The notes beneath the pieces are model-generated. The model did no database searches and was not told the origin of the DNA. It saw nothing but the letters and a program-made list of their open reading frames with translations. A DNA stretch of 64,000 bases, taken from assembly GCF_001874645.1 (NCBI RefSeq), contig NZ_CP017886.1, positions 1,054,001 through 1,118,000 on the forward strand, read 5' to 3'. This DNA comes from Pseudomonas frederiksbergensis (GTDB taxonomy: Bacteria > Pseudomonadota > Gammaproteobacteria > Pseudomonadales > Pseudomonadaceae). Every line of letters begins with the position of its first letter. The first letter of the stretch is position 1. The position numbers and the translations under genes are program-made. Positions 55,697 to 64,000 of this stretch are shown here, in pieces.

Positions 55697-57928
55697 CTAT
55701 TTGATGGACGGCGGGTCGCGCCAGAAACGGGGTTGCTGGCGCAGCGATTCGGGCAGCTCAAACGCCCCCAGACGCAACCGCAAGGCGCCCTGCTCGGCGC
55801 TGTCATATACCTGCATGCCCAACCGGCGATAGCGCGCCAGCACTTGCGGATGGGGATGACCGAACGAGTTGTCGTGCCCGCGGGAAATCAGCACGGCTTT
55901 GGGTGCCAATGCCATGAGAAAGGCCATAGACGATGAGCTGTGACTGCCGTGATGCGGCGCCTGTAGCCAGTCGGTCGCGACCGCCAGCGGAGTTTCGAGC
56001 AACGCCTGCTCGGCTCGGGCGTCGATGTCGCCCGTCAACAACAGACGCTCGCCGTTGGCTTCGATCTGCAGGACGCAGGATTTCTGATTGCTTTCGCTCG
56101 CCTCGGACCATTGCCAGAGCGCAAAACTCACACCATCCCACTCCCAGCGCTGACCGCTCTCACAGGCTTGCGCGTGCAACTCGGCCGGCAGCGCTTCGGG
56201 ATCACCGCTGAGTACCTGCGCCACCGGCAATCCATTTGAGACCGAGCGTGCGCCACCCGCGTGATCGGCATCGGCATGACTGATCAGCATCACATCCAGC
56301 TTGTGCATACCGAGCTTGCGCAACGATGGCAACACCACCCGCTCGCCCAGATCGAAATCACCGAAGCGCGGGCCGGCGTCGTAGAGCAACGCGTGATGGC
56401 GAGTGCGGACCACGATGGCCAGGCCCTGGCCGACGTCCAGCTGCCAGATTTCAGCCATGCCGTCAGGTACGGTTCTGAGCGGCGGGAACACGATCAACAG
56501 GAGCATCGGCCAGCCCAACAACCGCATGGGCAGGCCTTTGGGCAGCAACAGTAGAAAAGCGCCGAAAGTACTTATCCCCCAGACCCAAAGGGGAATCACC
56601 GGGGCAACCCATGCCGGTAGCCGCCCGGCCACCCATGCCAGACCGCTGAACAGAACGTCGAGCAAACCGCCGGCGAGCCACAACAGCCCCTCGCCGACAT
56701 AAGGCAGCGGCAGCAGCAACGTCCCCAGCAAGGCCGGGGGCAACACCATCAGGCTGATCCAGGGCACCGCCAACAGATTCGTCAGCGGACCACTGAGGCT
56801 GATGGGCAAACCCAGCAGCGTCAGCAGCGGACACAAACCTATCGCGATCAGCCATTGCGCGCGCGTCCAGGTTTGCCACCAGCGCCAGGCGCCCAGGCGG
56901 CCGCCGAAGGTAAAGATCAGCACCGCCACTGCTGCAAATGACAGCCAGAACCCCGGTTGCAAACTGGCCAGCGGCTCAAGCAACAACACCGTATTCAACG
57001 CCAGCAGCAAGGGCCACCAGGCACCCAGATGGCGAAACCACAGGCGCCATAACAGCACCAGACCGATCATCACGCAGGCTCTGCGCACCGGCACCTCGAA
57101 ACCAGCCAGCAGCCCATAGCCGAGCGCTGCGGCGAATGCCATGCCGCAGGCCCACGGCAGCCAGGGCAACGTCTGCGGCCACAGCCCGTAACGCGCCAAT
57201 CCGGCAATCAGCAGATAAACCATCCCGGCCAGCAATCCAATGTGCTGCCCGGAAATCACCAGTAAATGCACGGTGCCGGTGTCTTGCAATACGCGCCAGT
57301 CTTCGCTGCTCAGGCCGGACCCGTCACCCAGCACCAGCGCCGCCAACGCTCCCGCGCGCCCTTGAGCATCGACCGCCAGCAAGCGCTGGCGAACAGCATC
57401 ACGCCAGGCCCCTTGCGCAGGTCGGAGTAACTGTCCATCTTTGACGCTGCCTGTGGCACCGATGCGTTGCGCCAACAGCCAGGCGTCGTAATCAAAGCCC
57501 TGCGGATTGAGCAACCCCGTGGGGCGCTTCAATTTCACCGCCAGTCGCCAACGCTCGCCACTGTTGACAGCCGGACCGTCGTACCAGGCCAACCGCATCA
57601 AACCCGGCAATCGTGTGCGCCGCGACTCGCTATCAGCCAACTCGAAACGCACCACACCTTGAGTGTTCTGCGGCAAGCCGACAACTCGCCCCTCGACCCA
57701 GCGGGTTTGCCCGTCGAGGCCCGATGCCAAACGATCATTCAACGCCCAGTGCGCACTGGCGCACGCCCAGCTGAAGCCGAACAGAAAAAACGCCAGCGGG
57801 TATGTGCGAAACGGCAACAGCATCAATGCCAGTACGGGTAACAACAGCAGTAACCCGACCGGTGGCAGCACCGGTAAAAAACGCAAGGTCAACAGACCCG
57901 ACGCGAGCGCCAACATCCCTGTGCGCAT
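55697..57928 (-). CDS. comEC: ComEC/Rec2 DNA-uptake channel protein
   Basis: A 743-residue ComEC. N-terminal helices and an OB-like DUF4131 region, the competence domain (about 220-480) with many membrane helices, and a C-terminal metallo-beta-lactamase domain with HADADHAGG and HHGSHSSSS. It brings single-stranded DNA across the inner membrane during transformation. It precedes the TolQ-like gene by 110 nt on the same strand. Confidence 0.94.
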   Translation of the reverse strand: MRTGMLALASGLLTLRFLPVLPPVGLLLLLPVLALMLLPFRTYPLAFFLFGFSWACASAHWALNDRLASGLDGQTRWVEGRVVGLPQNTQGVVRFELADSESRRTRLPGLMRLAWYDGPAVNSGERWRLAVKLKRPTGLLNPQGFDYDAWLLAQRIGATGSVKDGQLLRPAQGAWRDAVRQRLLAVDAQGRAGALAALVLGDGSGLSSEDWRVLQDTGTVHLLVISGQHIGLLAGMVYLLIAGLARYGLWPQTLPWLPWACGMAFAAALGYGLLAGFEVPVRRACVMIGLVLLWRLWFRHLGAWWPLLLALNTVLLLEPLASLQPGFWLSFAAVAVLIFTFGGRLGAWRWWQTWTRAQWLIAIGLCPLLTLLGLPISLSGPLTNLLAVPWISLMVLPPALLGTLLLPLPYVGEGLLWLAGGLLDVLFSGLAWVAGRLPAWVAPVIPLWVWGISTFGAFLLLLPKGLPMRLLGWPMLLLIVFPPLRTVPDGMAEIWQLDVGQGLAIVVRTRHHALLYDAGPRFGDFDLGERVVLPSLRKLGMHKLDVMLISHADADHAGGARSVSNGLPVAQVLSGDPEALPAELHAQACESGQRWEWDGVSFALWQWSEASESNQKSCVLQIEANGERLLLTGDIDARAEQALLETPLAVATDWLQAPHHGSHSSSSMAFLMALAPKAVLISRGHDNSFGHPHPQVLARYRRLGMQVYDSAEQGALRLRLGAFELPESLRQQPRFWRDPPSIK

Positions 57929-58063
57929 TAGCTCGTCCTTGAGAGTCCCCTCTCTTGGATTAGCCGAGTTACAAAAGTCCGCGTTTATTAATTGTCACAA
58001 AGTCTGAATTGGCGCTCAGTAGAATCCGGGCATACTTGCCGCTTGAACTGACCGAGAAGCCTT

Positions 58064-58579
58064 ATGCCCCGGCGCTTATTCAAACGTTACATGCCAGACC
58101 CGACCCGCATTCGAGAACACAAATCCTTACGCTTTCTCGGCACGCTGCTGCATGACCCGAACCTCTGGCACCTCAATCGGCATTCGGTTGCGCGCGCCAT
58201 GGCCATTGGGGTGTTCGCCGCTTTTCTACCGATTCCGTTGCAAATGCTGGTGGCGGCAATGCTTGCCATTTGGGTGCGCGGCAATATTCCGATCGCGGTG
58301 AGTCTGGTCTGGCTGACCAACCCGATCACCATGCCCGTGGTGTTTTTCTTCACCTATCAAGCCGGCGCCTGGCTGATGGATATACCCGCCCGCAGCCTGC
58401 CGGATGAGCTGACCTGGGATTGGATCAGCGGTGAGCTGTCGACCCTTTGGCAACCGTTCCTGCTGGGCTCGGTGGTGGTTGGCCTGCTGCTCGGCGCGTT
58501 GGCCTACTGCCTGACCATGACCTACTGGCGCTGGTGGGTCAGTCGGCTATGGAAGCGGCGCAAGCAAAGACGGATGTAG
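58064..58579 (+). CDS. DUF2062 membrane protein
   Basis: A 171-residue protein with a basic N-terminus, then three membrane segments (VARAMAIGVFAAFLPIPLQM; LVWLTNPITMPVVFFFTYQ; LLGSVVVGLLLGALAYCLTM). The motif SVARAMAIGVFAAFLPIP is the DUF2062 signature. It is divergent from comEC. Function unknown; relatives lie beside glycosyltransferases or comEC. Confidence 0.9.
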   Translation: MPRRLFKRYMPDPTRIREHKSLRFLGTLLHDPNLWHLNRHSVARAMAIGVFAAFLPIPLQMLVAAMLAIWVRGNIPIAVSLVWLTNPITMPVVFFFTYQAGAWLMDIPARSLPDELTWDWISGELSTLWQPFLLGSVVVGLLLGALAYCLTMTYWRWWVSRLWKRRKQRRM

Positions 58580-58585
58580 AAATGC

Positions 58586-58614
58586 AATAACGGCACCTTT
58601 TAGGTGCCGTTATT
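58586..58614. terminator. Bidirectional terminator after the DUF2062 gene
   Basis: A 12-13-bp perfect stem (AATAACGGCACC with GGTGCCGTTATT) around a T-rich loop, between the convergent DUF2062 and ABC permease genes. No strong T tract follows on either side. Confidence 0.75.
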
Positions 58615-58643
58615 GATTCGTAGGCGCTGGAGCAGATGTGCGT

Positions 58644-59423
58644 TTAGGTGCGCATTCCGCGCCCGCTGACCAGCAGTCGCGCACAACCGATATACAGCAC
58701 CACGGTTGCCACCAGCATGAAGGTAATGGCGACGCTGATCTTGATGTCCGAAACGCCGAGGATGCCGTAACGGAAAGCGTTGACCATGTGCAACACCGGG
58801 TTGGCCAACGATACGGTCTGCCAGAAGGGTGGCAGCAGACTGATCGAGTAGAACACCCCGCCCAGGTAGGTCAACGGTGTCAGCACAAACGTCGGGATAA
58901 TCGAAATATCGTCGAAGTTGCGTGCAAACACCGCGTTGATGAAGCCCAGTAGCGAAAAGATCGTTGCCGTCAGCACCACCACCAGCACGGTAATCCCCAA
59001 ATGGTGAACTTGCAGGTGAGTGAAGAACAGCGAAAGCAGCGTCACAATCACGCCCACCGCCAGACCGCGCAGCACCCCGCCCACGGTGTAGCCGATCAGA
59101 ATGGTGTGCGGCGACACCGGCGAAACCATCAGCTCCTCGATGGAGCGCTGGAATTTGCTGCCGAAGAAGCTCGAGACCACGTTGCCGTAGGCGTTGGTGA
59201 TCACCGACATCATGATCAAGCCCGGCACAATGTATTCCATATAGGTGAAGCCACCCATGTCACCGATTTGCCGGCCGATCAGATTACCGAAGATCACAAA
59301 GTACAGAACCATGGTGATGGCTGGCGGCAGCAGGGTCTGCGGCCAGATCCGGGTAAAACGCCGGACCTCACGATAAACAATGGTATTGAGCGCGACGAGG
59401 TTGGGTTTCAGTTCGGAACTCAT
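58644..59423 (-). CDS. ABC-2 type transporter permease
   Basis: A 259-residue permease of the YadH/ABC-2 type, with six predicted helices and the family motif FGSKFQRSIEELMVSPVSP in the cytoplasmic loop. It forms an exporter with the ATPase encoded just upstream (4-nt overlap). Substrate unknown. Confidence 0.93.
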   Translation of the reverse strand: MSSELKPNLVALNTIVYREVRRFTRIWPQTLLPPAITMVLYFVIFGNLIGRQIGDMGGFTYMEYIVPGLIMMSVITNAYGNVVSSFFGSKFQRSIEELMVSPVSPHTILIGYTVGGVLRGLAVGVIVTLLSLFFTHLQVHHLGITVLVVVLTATIFSLLGFINAVFARNFDDISIIPTFVLTPLTYLGGVFYSISLLPPFWQTVSLANPVLHMVNAFRYGILGVSDIKISVAITFMLVATVVLYIGCARLLVSGRGMRT

Positions 59424-60352
59424 ACGGCCACCTTCGCCAGATTTTTCTCCACCAGAGACACGAACAACTCCTCGAGGCGATTGGTTTTGTTACGCAGACT
59501 CAATACTTCAATGTTCTGCATGGCCAACTGACCGAACAACGCGGTAATACCAACGGCTTTGTCGACCTGGATTTCCAGGGTGCGGCTGTCGAGCAAGCGG
59601 GTCGGATAGCCGTTCAACTGCGGGGCTATCGCCATGTCGTTCTTCAGGTCCAGCAGGAACGTCTCGACATGCAGTTGGCTGAGCAGGTTACGCATGCTGG
59701 TGTTTTCGACGATGGTGCCGTGGTCGATGATGCCGATGTTGCGGCACAACTGCTCAGCTTCTTCCAGGTAATGCGTGGTGAGGATGATGGTGATGCCTTT
59801 CTGGTTCAACTCGGTGAGGAAGCTCCACATCGAGCGGCGCAGTTCGATGTCCACGCCAGCAGTCGGTTCGTCGAGAATCAGCAGACGCGGCTCATGCACC
59901 AACGCACGCGCGATCATCAGTCGACGCTTCATGCCACCCGACAGTGAACGTGACGGCACATCGCGCTTGTCCCACAGGCCGAGCTGAGTCAGGTATTGCT
60001 CTGCGCGTTCCTTGGCGACTTTGGGCGGGATACCGTAGTAACCGGCCTGAGTCACGACAATGTCGAAGGTCTTTTCGAACTGGTTGAAATTGAATTCCTG
60101 CGGCACCACACCGATGCAGCGCTTGAGCGCGGCCGGGTTGCGGTCCAGGTCATGTCCAAAGATATTCACCGTTCCGCTGGTCTTGTTCACCAGGGTCGAG
60201 AGAATGCCGATGGTCGTGGATTTGCCGGCACCGTTGGGGCCGAGCAAGGCGAAAAAGTCACCTTCGGCGACATCCAGATCGATACCACTCAAGGCCTGGA
60301 AACCGTTGCCGTAGGTTTTGGTTAGCTGCCGGATGGACAGAGCAGAACTCAT
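59420..60352 (-). CDS. ABC transporter ATP-binding protein, YadG-like
   Basis: A 310-residue ATPase: Walker A GPNGAGKST, signature LSGGMKRRL, Walker B LLILDEPTAGVD, and a C-terminal domain typical of drug/polysaccharide ABC-2 exporters. ATG 60352 is preferred to a TTG 18 nt upstream. Co-translated with the permease. Confidence 0.94.
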   Translation of the reverse strand: MSSALSIRQLTKTYGNGFQALSGIDLDVAEGDFFALLGPNGAGKSTTIGILSTLVNKTSGTVNIFGHDLDRNPAALKRCIGVVPQEFNFNQFEKTFDIVVTQAGYYGIPPKVAKERAEQYLTQLGLWDKRDVPSRSLSGGMKRRLMIARALVHEPRLLILDEPTAGVDIELRRSMWSFLTELNQKGITIILTTHYLEEAEQLCRNIGIIDHGTIVENTSMRNLLSQLHVETFLLDLKNDMAIAPQLNGYPTRLLDSRTLEIQVDKAVGITALFGQLAMQNIEVLSLRNKTNRLEELFVSLVEKNLAKVAV

Positions 60353-60485
60353 ATCGGATTTACGCACCAAGAAGGGAAGTCAGGAATGAATAAGGGCGAG
60401 CGGCGACCCATGCCACCGCGGCGCATGAACGCAATGGTGCTTGGCGATGCCGCACAAGTACAGTCAAGTGTGTTGATAGTCAGTA

Positions 60486-61109
60486 TTAAGTCAACGCGGT
60501 CATGACCGCTTTTTGATAAGCCGGGCGTTGTTTCAGGCGCGCATACCAGGCTTGCAGATGAGGCATTGGCGCTCGCTCGATGGGCATCTCGAACCAGGCA
60601 TAGATAAAGCTACCCAACGGAATATCGCCCACGCCGATCTCGTCGCCGGACAAATACGGCTTCTGCGCCAATGCCTGGTCGACCATCGACAGCAATTGCT
60701 CGCAGATTTTCTGCGCCGCGTTGATCGCGACCCAATCCTGCTGATCTGCCGGGGTGCGCAATACGCCCCAGAACACGTGGCGAAAAGGTTCGGCAAACGA
60801 CGAAGTGGTCCAGTCCATCCACTTTTCCGCACTCGCCCGGGCCTGCACATCGGACGGGGACCAGTTCGAACCCGCCGCGTGACGGGCAGCCAGGTAACGC
60901 ACGATGGTATTGGACTCCCACAGCACAAATCCGTCGTCTTCAATCACCGGAATGCGGCCATTGGGGTTCATCGCCCGGTATTCCGGCGTGTCGACCACAC
61001 CAAAAGCCCCGCCCGCATCCTGCGTTTGGTAAGTCAGCCCGAGTTCCTCGGCGCACCACAGTGCCTTTCTGACATTCGACGAATTTTTCCGACCCCAGAT
61101 CTTCAGCAT
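60486..61109 (-). CDS. Glutathione S-transferase family protein
   Basis: A 207-residue GST: thioredoxin-like N-terminal domain (IWGRKNSSNVRKALWCAEEL, Ser/Asn at the active site) with NPNGRIPVIEDDGFVLWESNTIVRYL, and a helical C-terminal domain. The Ser-Ser-Asn pattern fits theta/beta-like GSTs. In gene order it follows the ABC pair as in P. aeruginosa PA2811-PA2813 (memory). Confidence 0.92.
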   Translation of the reverse strand: MLKIWGRKNSSNVRKALWCAEELGLTYQTQDAGGAFGVVDTPEYRAMNPNGRIPVIEDDGFVLWESNTIVRYLAARHAAGSNWSPSDVQARASAEKWMDWTTSSFAEPFRHVFWGVLRTPADQQDWVAINAAQKICEQLLSMVDQALAQKPYLSGDEIGVGDIPLGSFIYAWFEMPIERAPMPHLQAWYARLKQRPAYQKAVMTALT

Positions 61110-61152
61110 GACCGCTCCTCAATGGATGAATGCCGGGGCAGTCTACGCCGGA

Positions 61153-61812
61153 TCAGGCACGACTCAAATCGCTCTGCATATCCCCCAGCAATGCCGGTGA
61201 CTGATCGTTGAATAAGTGTGGGTAGAGCTTTTCCAGGTACTCGAAGAAGAACACCTCAGGTACATCGGCGAACTGGCCATGGTCGACCAGGTACTCCATT
61301 GACTGTTGCCCCTGGCGATTGAACGGGTGGAAGACGCTGTCGTTGATCCCGTCGAACTCCAGCGCCGGCACATCGAACAACTCGCAAAGTTTCTGGTTGA
61401 ACGCCGGCGTGGCCTTGACCCAGCGCCCCTGCAAATACAACTCGGTGTAACCGTGCATGGCGAATACGTCGCTCTTGAGCAACTCGATCAAGCGTGGGGT
61501 CGACAGGTGATTGCGCACATCCGCAAGACCAATCCGCGCCGCGATTCCACAGTGCCGCGCGCACCCGGCCAATAACGTGGCTTTGGGCACGCAGTAGCTC
61601 TCGCCAGTGGCCAGCGCATAACTGCCACGCAAGGTCGCGGGATCACGGCTGAAAGTGTAGGGGTTGTAGCGCACCGCTTCACGCACAGCGTAATACAGAC
61701 TCACTGCCTGCTCGACCGGATCACGGCTGTTGCCACGATACCGTTCAGCGAACTCCACCACCGCAGGGTGGTCACTATCGATGAAGCGGCCGGGACTCAG
61801 ATACTCATGCAT
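61153..61812 (-). CDS. Transglutaminase-like protein
   Basis: A 219-residue transglutaminase-fold protein: Cys in GESYCVPKATLLAGCARHCG, His in MHGYTELYLQGRWV and Asp replaced in KATPAFN (Thr-Pro-Ala-Phe), so the third residue of the triad is uncertain. ATG 61812 follows AGGAGA; a longer frame upstream is not supported. Second transglutaminase in the window, unrelated in its N-terminus to the one at 7340. Confidence 0.82.
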   Translation of the reverse strand: MHEYLSPGRFIDSDHPAVVEFAERYRGNSRDPVEQAVSLYYAVREAVRYNPYTFSRDPATLRGSYALATGESYCVPKATLLAGCARHCGIAARIGLADVRNHLSTPRLIELLKSDVFAMHGYTELYLQGRWVKATPAFNQKLCELFDVPALEFDGINDSVFHPFNRQGQQSMEYLVDHGQFADVPEVFFFEYLEKLYPHLFNDQSPALLGDMQSDLSRA

Positions 61813-62060
61813 GAGAAGAATCTCCTGGGGAAGCCATGAGTCTATCGACAGACCTAGCACAGAGATAACGACGTTTCGGCCAAATTCGAGAGCTTGTCGT
61901 ACGTGCAACAAAGCTTTTTTACAACGTCCGTCAGCGCTATCACTCACGAAATTCACCACTGTTTCCCACGATTTCAAACACATTGCTCTGACCACCCTGT
62001 TTTGCAGATGCCGTCTAAGCTCTGAAGGTGGTTTGACCCTGGCTTCACGGAGGATTGAAT

Positions 62061-64000
62061 ATGCTGCTGTTGTGGATACTGGTTCTGGTGGTCGGGATTG
62101 CCTGGCTGGCTCACCGCCGCATCGCGCCCCTGCCCGCCCTGGGCATTGTGGCTGTGTATCTGCTGGCGATGGGTGTCTTCAGCCATGCTCGAGGCTGGCT
62201 GCTGCTGATTTTCTGGATCGCGCTGGCCGCCGTGGCGGCGCCCCTGCTGCTGCCCGACCTGCGACGCAAATACTTCAGTGCCCCACTGTTCAACTGGTTT
62301 CAGAAAACCCTGCCGCCGATGTCGCAAACCGAACGCGACGCTATCGATGCGGGCACCGTCTGGTGGGATGGCGAGCTGTTCAGCGGGCGTCCGGACTGGA
62401 ACAAACTGCTGTCCTACCCCAAAGCGCAATTGAGCGAAGAAGAACAGGCGTTCATCGACGGCCCGACCGAAGAGCTCTGTGCCATGGTCAGCGACTGGCA
62501 GATCGGCCAGACGATGGACCTGCCGGCAGAGGCCTGGGCGCACATCAAGCAGAATGGTTTTTTTGCCCTGATCATTCCCAAGGAATTCGGTGGCAAGGGG
62601 TTTTCCGCCTACGCCCACTCGCAAGTAGCGATGAAACTGGCCACCCGCAGCGGCGACCTGGCATCGACAGTGATGGTGCCCAATTCCCTCGGTCCGGCCG
62701 AGCTGTTGCTGCATTACGGCACCGATGAACAACGCAACCATTACCTGCCACGCCTGGCACGCGGCGACGACATCCCGTGTTTCGCGCTGACCGGCCCACT
62801 CGCCGGCTCCGATGCGGGCGCCATGCCCGACACCGGGGTGATCTGCAAAGGTGAATGGGAAGGCCAGGAAACCCTGGGTCTTCGACTGAATTGGGAAAAA
62901 CGCTACATCACCCTGGGTCCGGTCGCCACCCTGCTTGGCCTGGCGTTCAAGGCGTATGACCCGGACCATCTGCTGGGTGACCAAGAGGACCTTGGCATCA
63001 GCCTCGCGTTGATTCCGACCGACACCGCGGGGGTCGAAATCGGCCGACGCCACCTGCCCCTCGGCGCCGCCTTCATGAATGGCCCAAACGGCGGCAAGGA
63101 CGTGTTTGTACCGCTGGATTTCCTCATCGGCGGCCAGGAGATGCTCGGCAAAGGCTGGATGATGCTGATGAATTGCCTGTCGGTCGGGCGTTCGATCTCG
63201 CTGCCGGCAGTCGGCACCGGCGCGGCCAAGTTCACCAGCCTGGTGACCGGTCAATACGCTCAGGTTCGCGAGCAATTCAATGTGCCGCTGTCTGCCTTCG
63301 AAGGGATTCAGGAAGCGCTGGCCCGTATTGGCGGCAACGCCTGGATGATGGACGCCGCGCGCATGCTCACCGCCAACGCAGTGGATCTCGGCGAGAAACC
63401 GTCGGTGCTCTCGGCGATTCTCAAGTATCACCTCACCGAACGTGGTCGCGAGTGCATCAGCCATGCGATGGATGTGCATGGTGGCAAGGCGATCATCATG
63501 GGCCCCAACAACTACCTCGGGCGCAGCTGGCAAGGCGCGCCGATCTTCATCACGGTGGAAGGCGCGAACATCCTTTCACGCAATTTGATGATTTTTGGTC
63601 AAGGCGCGATCCGTTGCCATCCGTTCGTACTCAAGGAAATGGCCCTCGCCGGCCGTGAAGACAAGGATCAGGCACTGAAGGAATTCGACGGCCTGCTGCT
63701 CAAGCACATCGGTTTCGCCGTGAGCAACGCCGCCAGCACCTTGGTGCTGAACCTCGGCGTCGGGCATTTCGAACACCTCCCGGGAGACAAACCCAGCCAG
63801 GGCTACTTCCGTGCCCTCAACCGTCAGGCAGCAGCATTCGCCCTGCTCGCCGACCTGAGCATGATGTTGCTGGGTGGTGAACTGAAACGTCACGAGCGTC
63901 TGTCGGCCCGACTCGGCGATGTACTGAGCAACCTGTACCTGGCCTCTGCCGCCCTCAAGCGTTACCACGACCTCGATTCACCAGAGCACATGGCGCCGCT
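62061..64000 (+). CDS. fadE: Acyl-CoA dehydrogenase FadE, 5' part
   Basis: The frame starts at ATG 62061 (GGAGG upstream) and stays open to the window edge, 646 codons; full FadE is about 815. Two N-terminal membrane helices (LLLWILVLVVGIAWLAH; GWLLLIFWIALAAVAAPLLL) are typical of the FadE group. The dehydrogenase core has FFALIIPKEFGGKGFS, FALTGPLAGSDAG, NCLSVGRSISLPAVGTG and DVHGGKAIIMGPNNYLGR; the catalytic Glu is in TVEGANIL. It oxidises acyl-CoA and passes electrons to ETF, whose genes are at 17-21 kb. Confidence 0.95.
   Translation, partial: MLLLWILVLVVGIAWLAHRRIAPLPALGIVAVYLLAMGVFSHARGWLLLIFWIALAAVAAPLLLPDLRRKYFSAPLFNWFQKTLPPMSQTERDAIDAGTVWWDGELFSGRPDWNKLLSYPKAQLSEEEQAFIDGPTEELCAMVSDWQIGQTMDLPAEAWAHIKQNGFFALIIPKEFGGKGFSAYAHSQVAMKLATRSGDLASTVMVPNSLGPAELLLHYGTDEQRNHYLPRLARGDDIPCFALTGPLAGSDAGAMPDTGVICKGEWEGQETLGLRLNWEKRYITLGPVATLLGLAFKAYDPDHLLGDQEDLGISLALIPTDTAGVEIGRRHLPLGAAFMNGPNGGKDVFVPLDFLIGGQEMLGKGWMMLMNCLSVGRSISLPAVGTGAAKFTSLVTGQYAQVREQFNVPLSAFEGIQEALARIGGNAWMMDAARMLTANAVDLGEKPSVLSAILKYHLTERGRECISHAMDVHGGKAIIMGPNNYLGRSWQGAPIFITVEGANILSRNLMIFGQGAIRCHPFVLKEMALAGREDKDQALKEFDGLLLKHIGFAVSNAASTLVLNLGVGHFEHLPGDKPSQGYFRALNRQAAAFALLADLSMMLLGGELKRHERLSARLGDVLSNLYLASAALKRYHDLDSPEHMAP

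Noticed and set aside
61860..62000. A possible PsrA box before fadE
   Set aside because: GTTTC and CAAAC occur but in the wrong order and spacing; no (G/C)AAAC-N2-4-GTTT(G/C) is found.
61974..63533. A 519-codon open frame opposite fadE
   Set aside because: Antisense to FadE, which is open to the window edge and has strong motifs.

Overview
The window is chromosomal DNA of a Pseudomonas species, most likely of the P. fluorescens group. The reasons are high-GC coding with Pseudomonas codon use, Pseudomonas-type REP repeats, an RgsA small RNA gene in its usual place, and gene order that (from memory, not searched) follows P. aeruginosa PA2951-PA2985 for its central part. There is no rRNA, tRNA, prophage, intact insertion sequence or CRISPR array; the region is mostly core genome with a few accessory or decayed pieces.

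Layout. 1-7.3 kb: end of plsC, a CorA-type Mg transporter, a thiolase / 3-hydroxyacyl-CoA dehydrogenase / amidotransferase set, and a cytochrome c protein. 7.3-10.5 kb: a three-gene cluster (transglutaminase, alpha-E protein, circularly permuted ATP-grasp) preceded by a near-consensus sigma54 promoter and an NtrC-like enhancer. 10.8-17 kb: small stress or envelope genes, a MocR regulator with a repeated ACAGT-type operator region, and two lipoproteins. 17.1-21 kb: etfBA and the divergent ETF-ubiquinone oxidoreductase, with a PsrA-type box, a good sigma70 promoter, a 26-bp palindrome and a MITE-like inverted-repeat element between them. 21-29.6 kb: an AraC/alcohol dehydrogenase pair, a lipase relic whose nucleophile serine is glycine, a MoaA-type radical SAM enzyme, a TetR regulator and an aminotransferase. 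29.7 kb: the sRNA gene rgsA.

29.9-40.1 kb is one long leftward gene train: yceD, rpmF, plsX, fabD, fabG, acpP, fabF, pabC, mltG, tmk, holB, pilZ, tatD. It links ribosome protein, phospholipid and fatty-acid synthesis, cell-wall synthesis, dTTP supply, replication and type IV pili. maf, sppA, a HAD phosphatase and rluC follow, then rne with a long structured 5' leader. 47.5-50.9 kb is a molybdenum hydroxylase (IorAB-like) with its own cofactor cytidylyltransferase. 51-57.9 kb is a tightly overlapped leftward set: comEC, a second TolQ/ExbD pair, lpxK, ycaR, kdsB, a low-Mr phosphatase and murB. 58-64 kb holds a DUF2062 membrane protein, an ABC-2 exporter, a glutathione S-transferase, a transglutaminase-like protein and the start of a large FadE-type acyl-CoA dehydrogenase that runs off the window.

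Five REP-family elements are present, and every one lies between the 3' ends of convergent transcription units. Fatty-acid metabolism recurs through the window (plsC, thiolase/HAD, etf, fab cluster, fadE). The most novel-looking locus is the ATP-grasp/alpha-E/transglutaminase cluster with its apparent nitrogen-type control.
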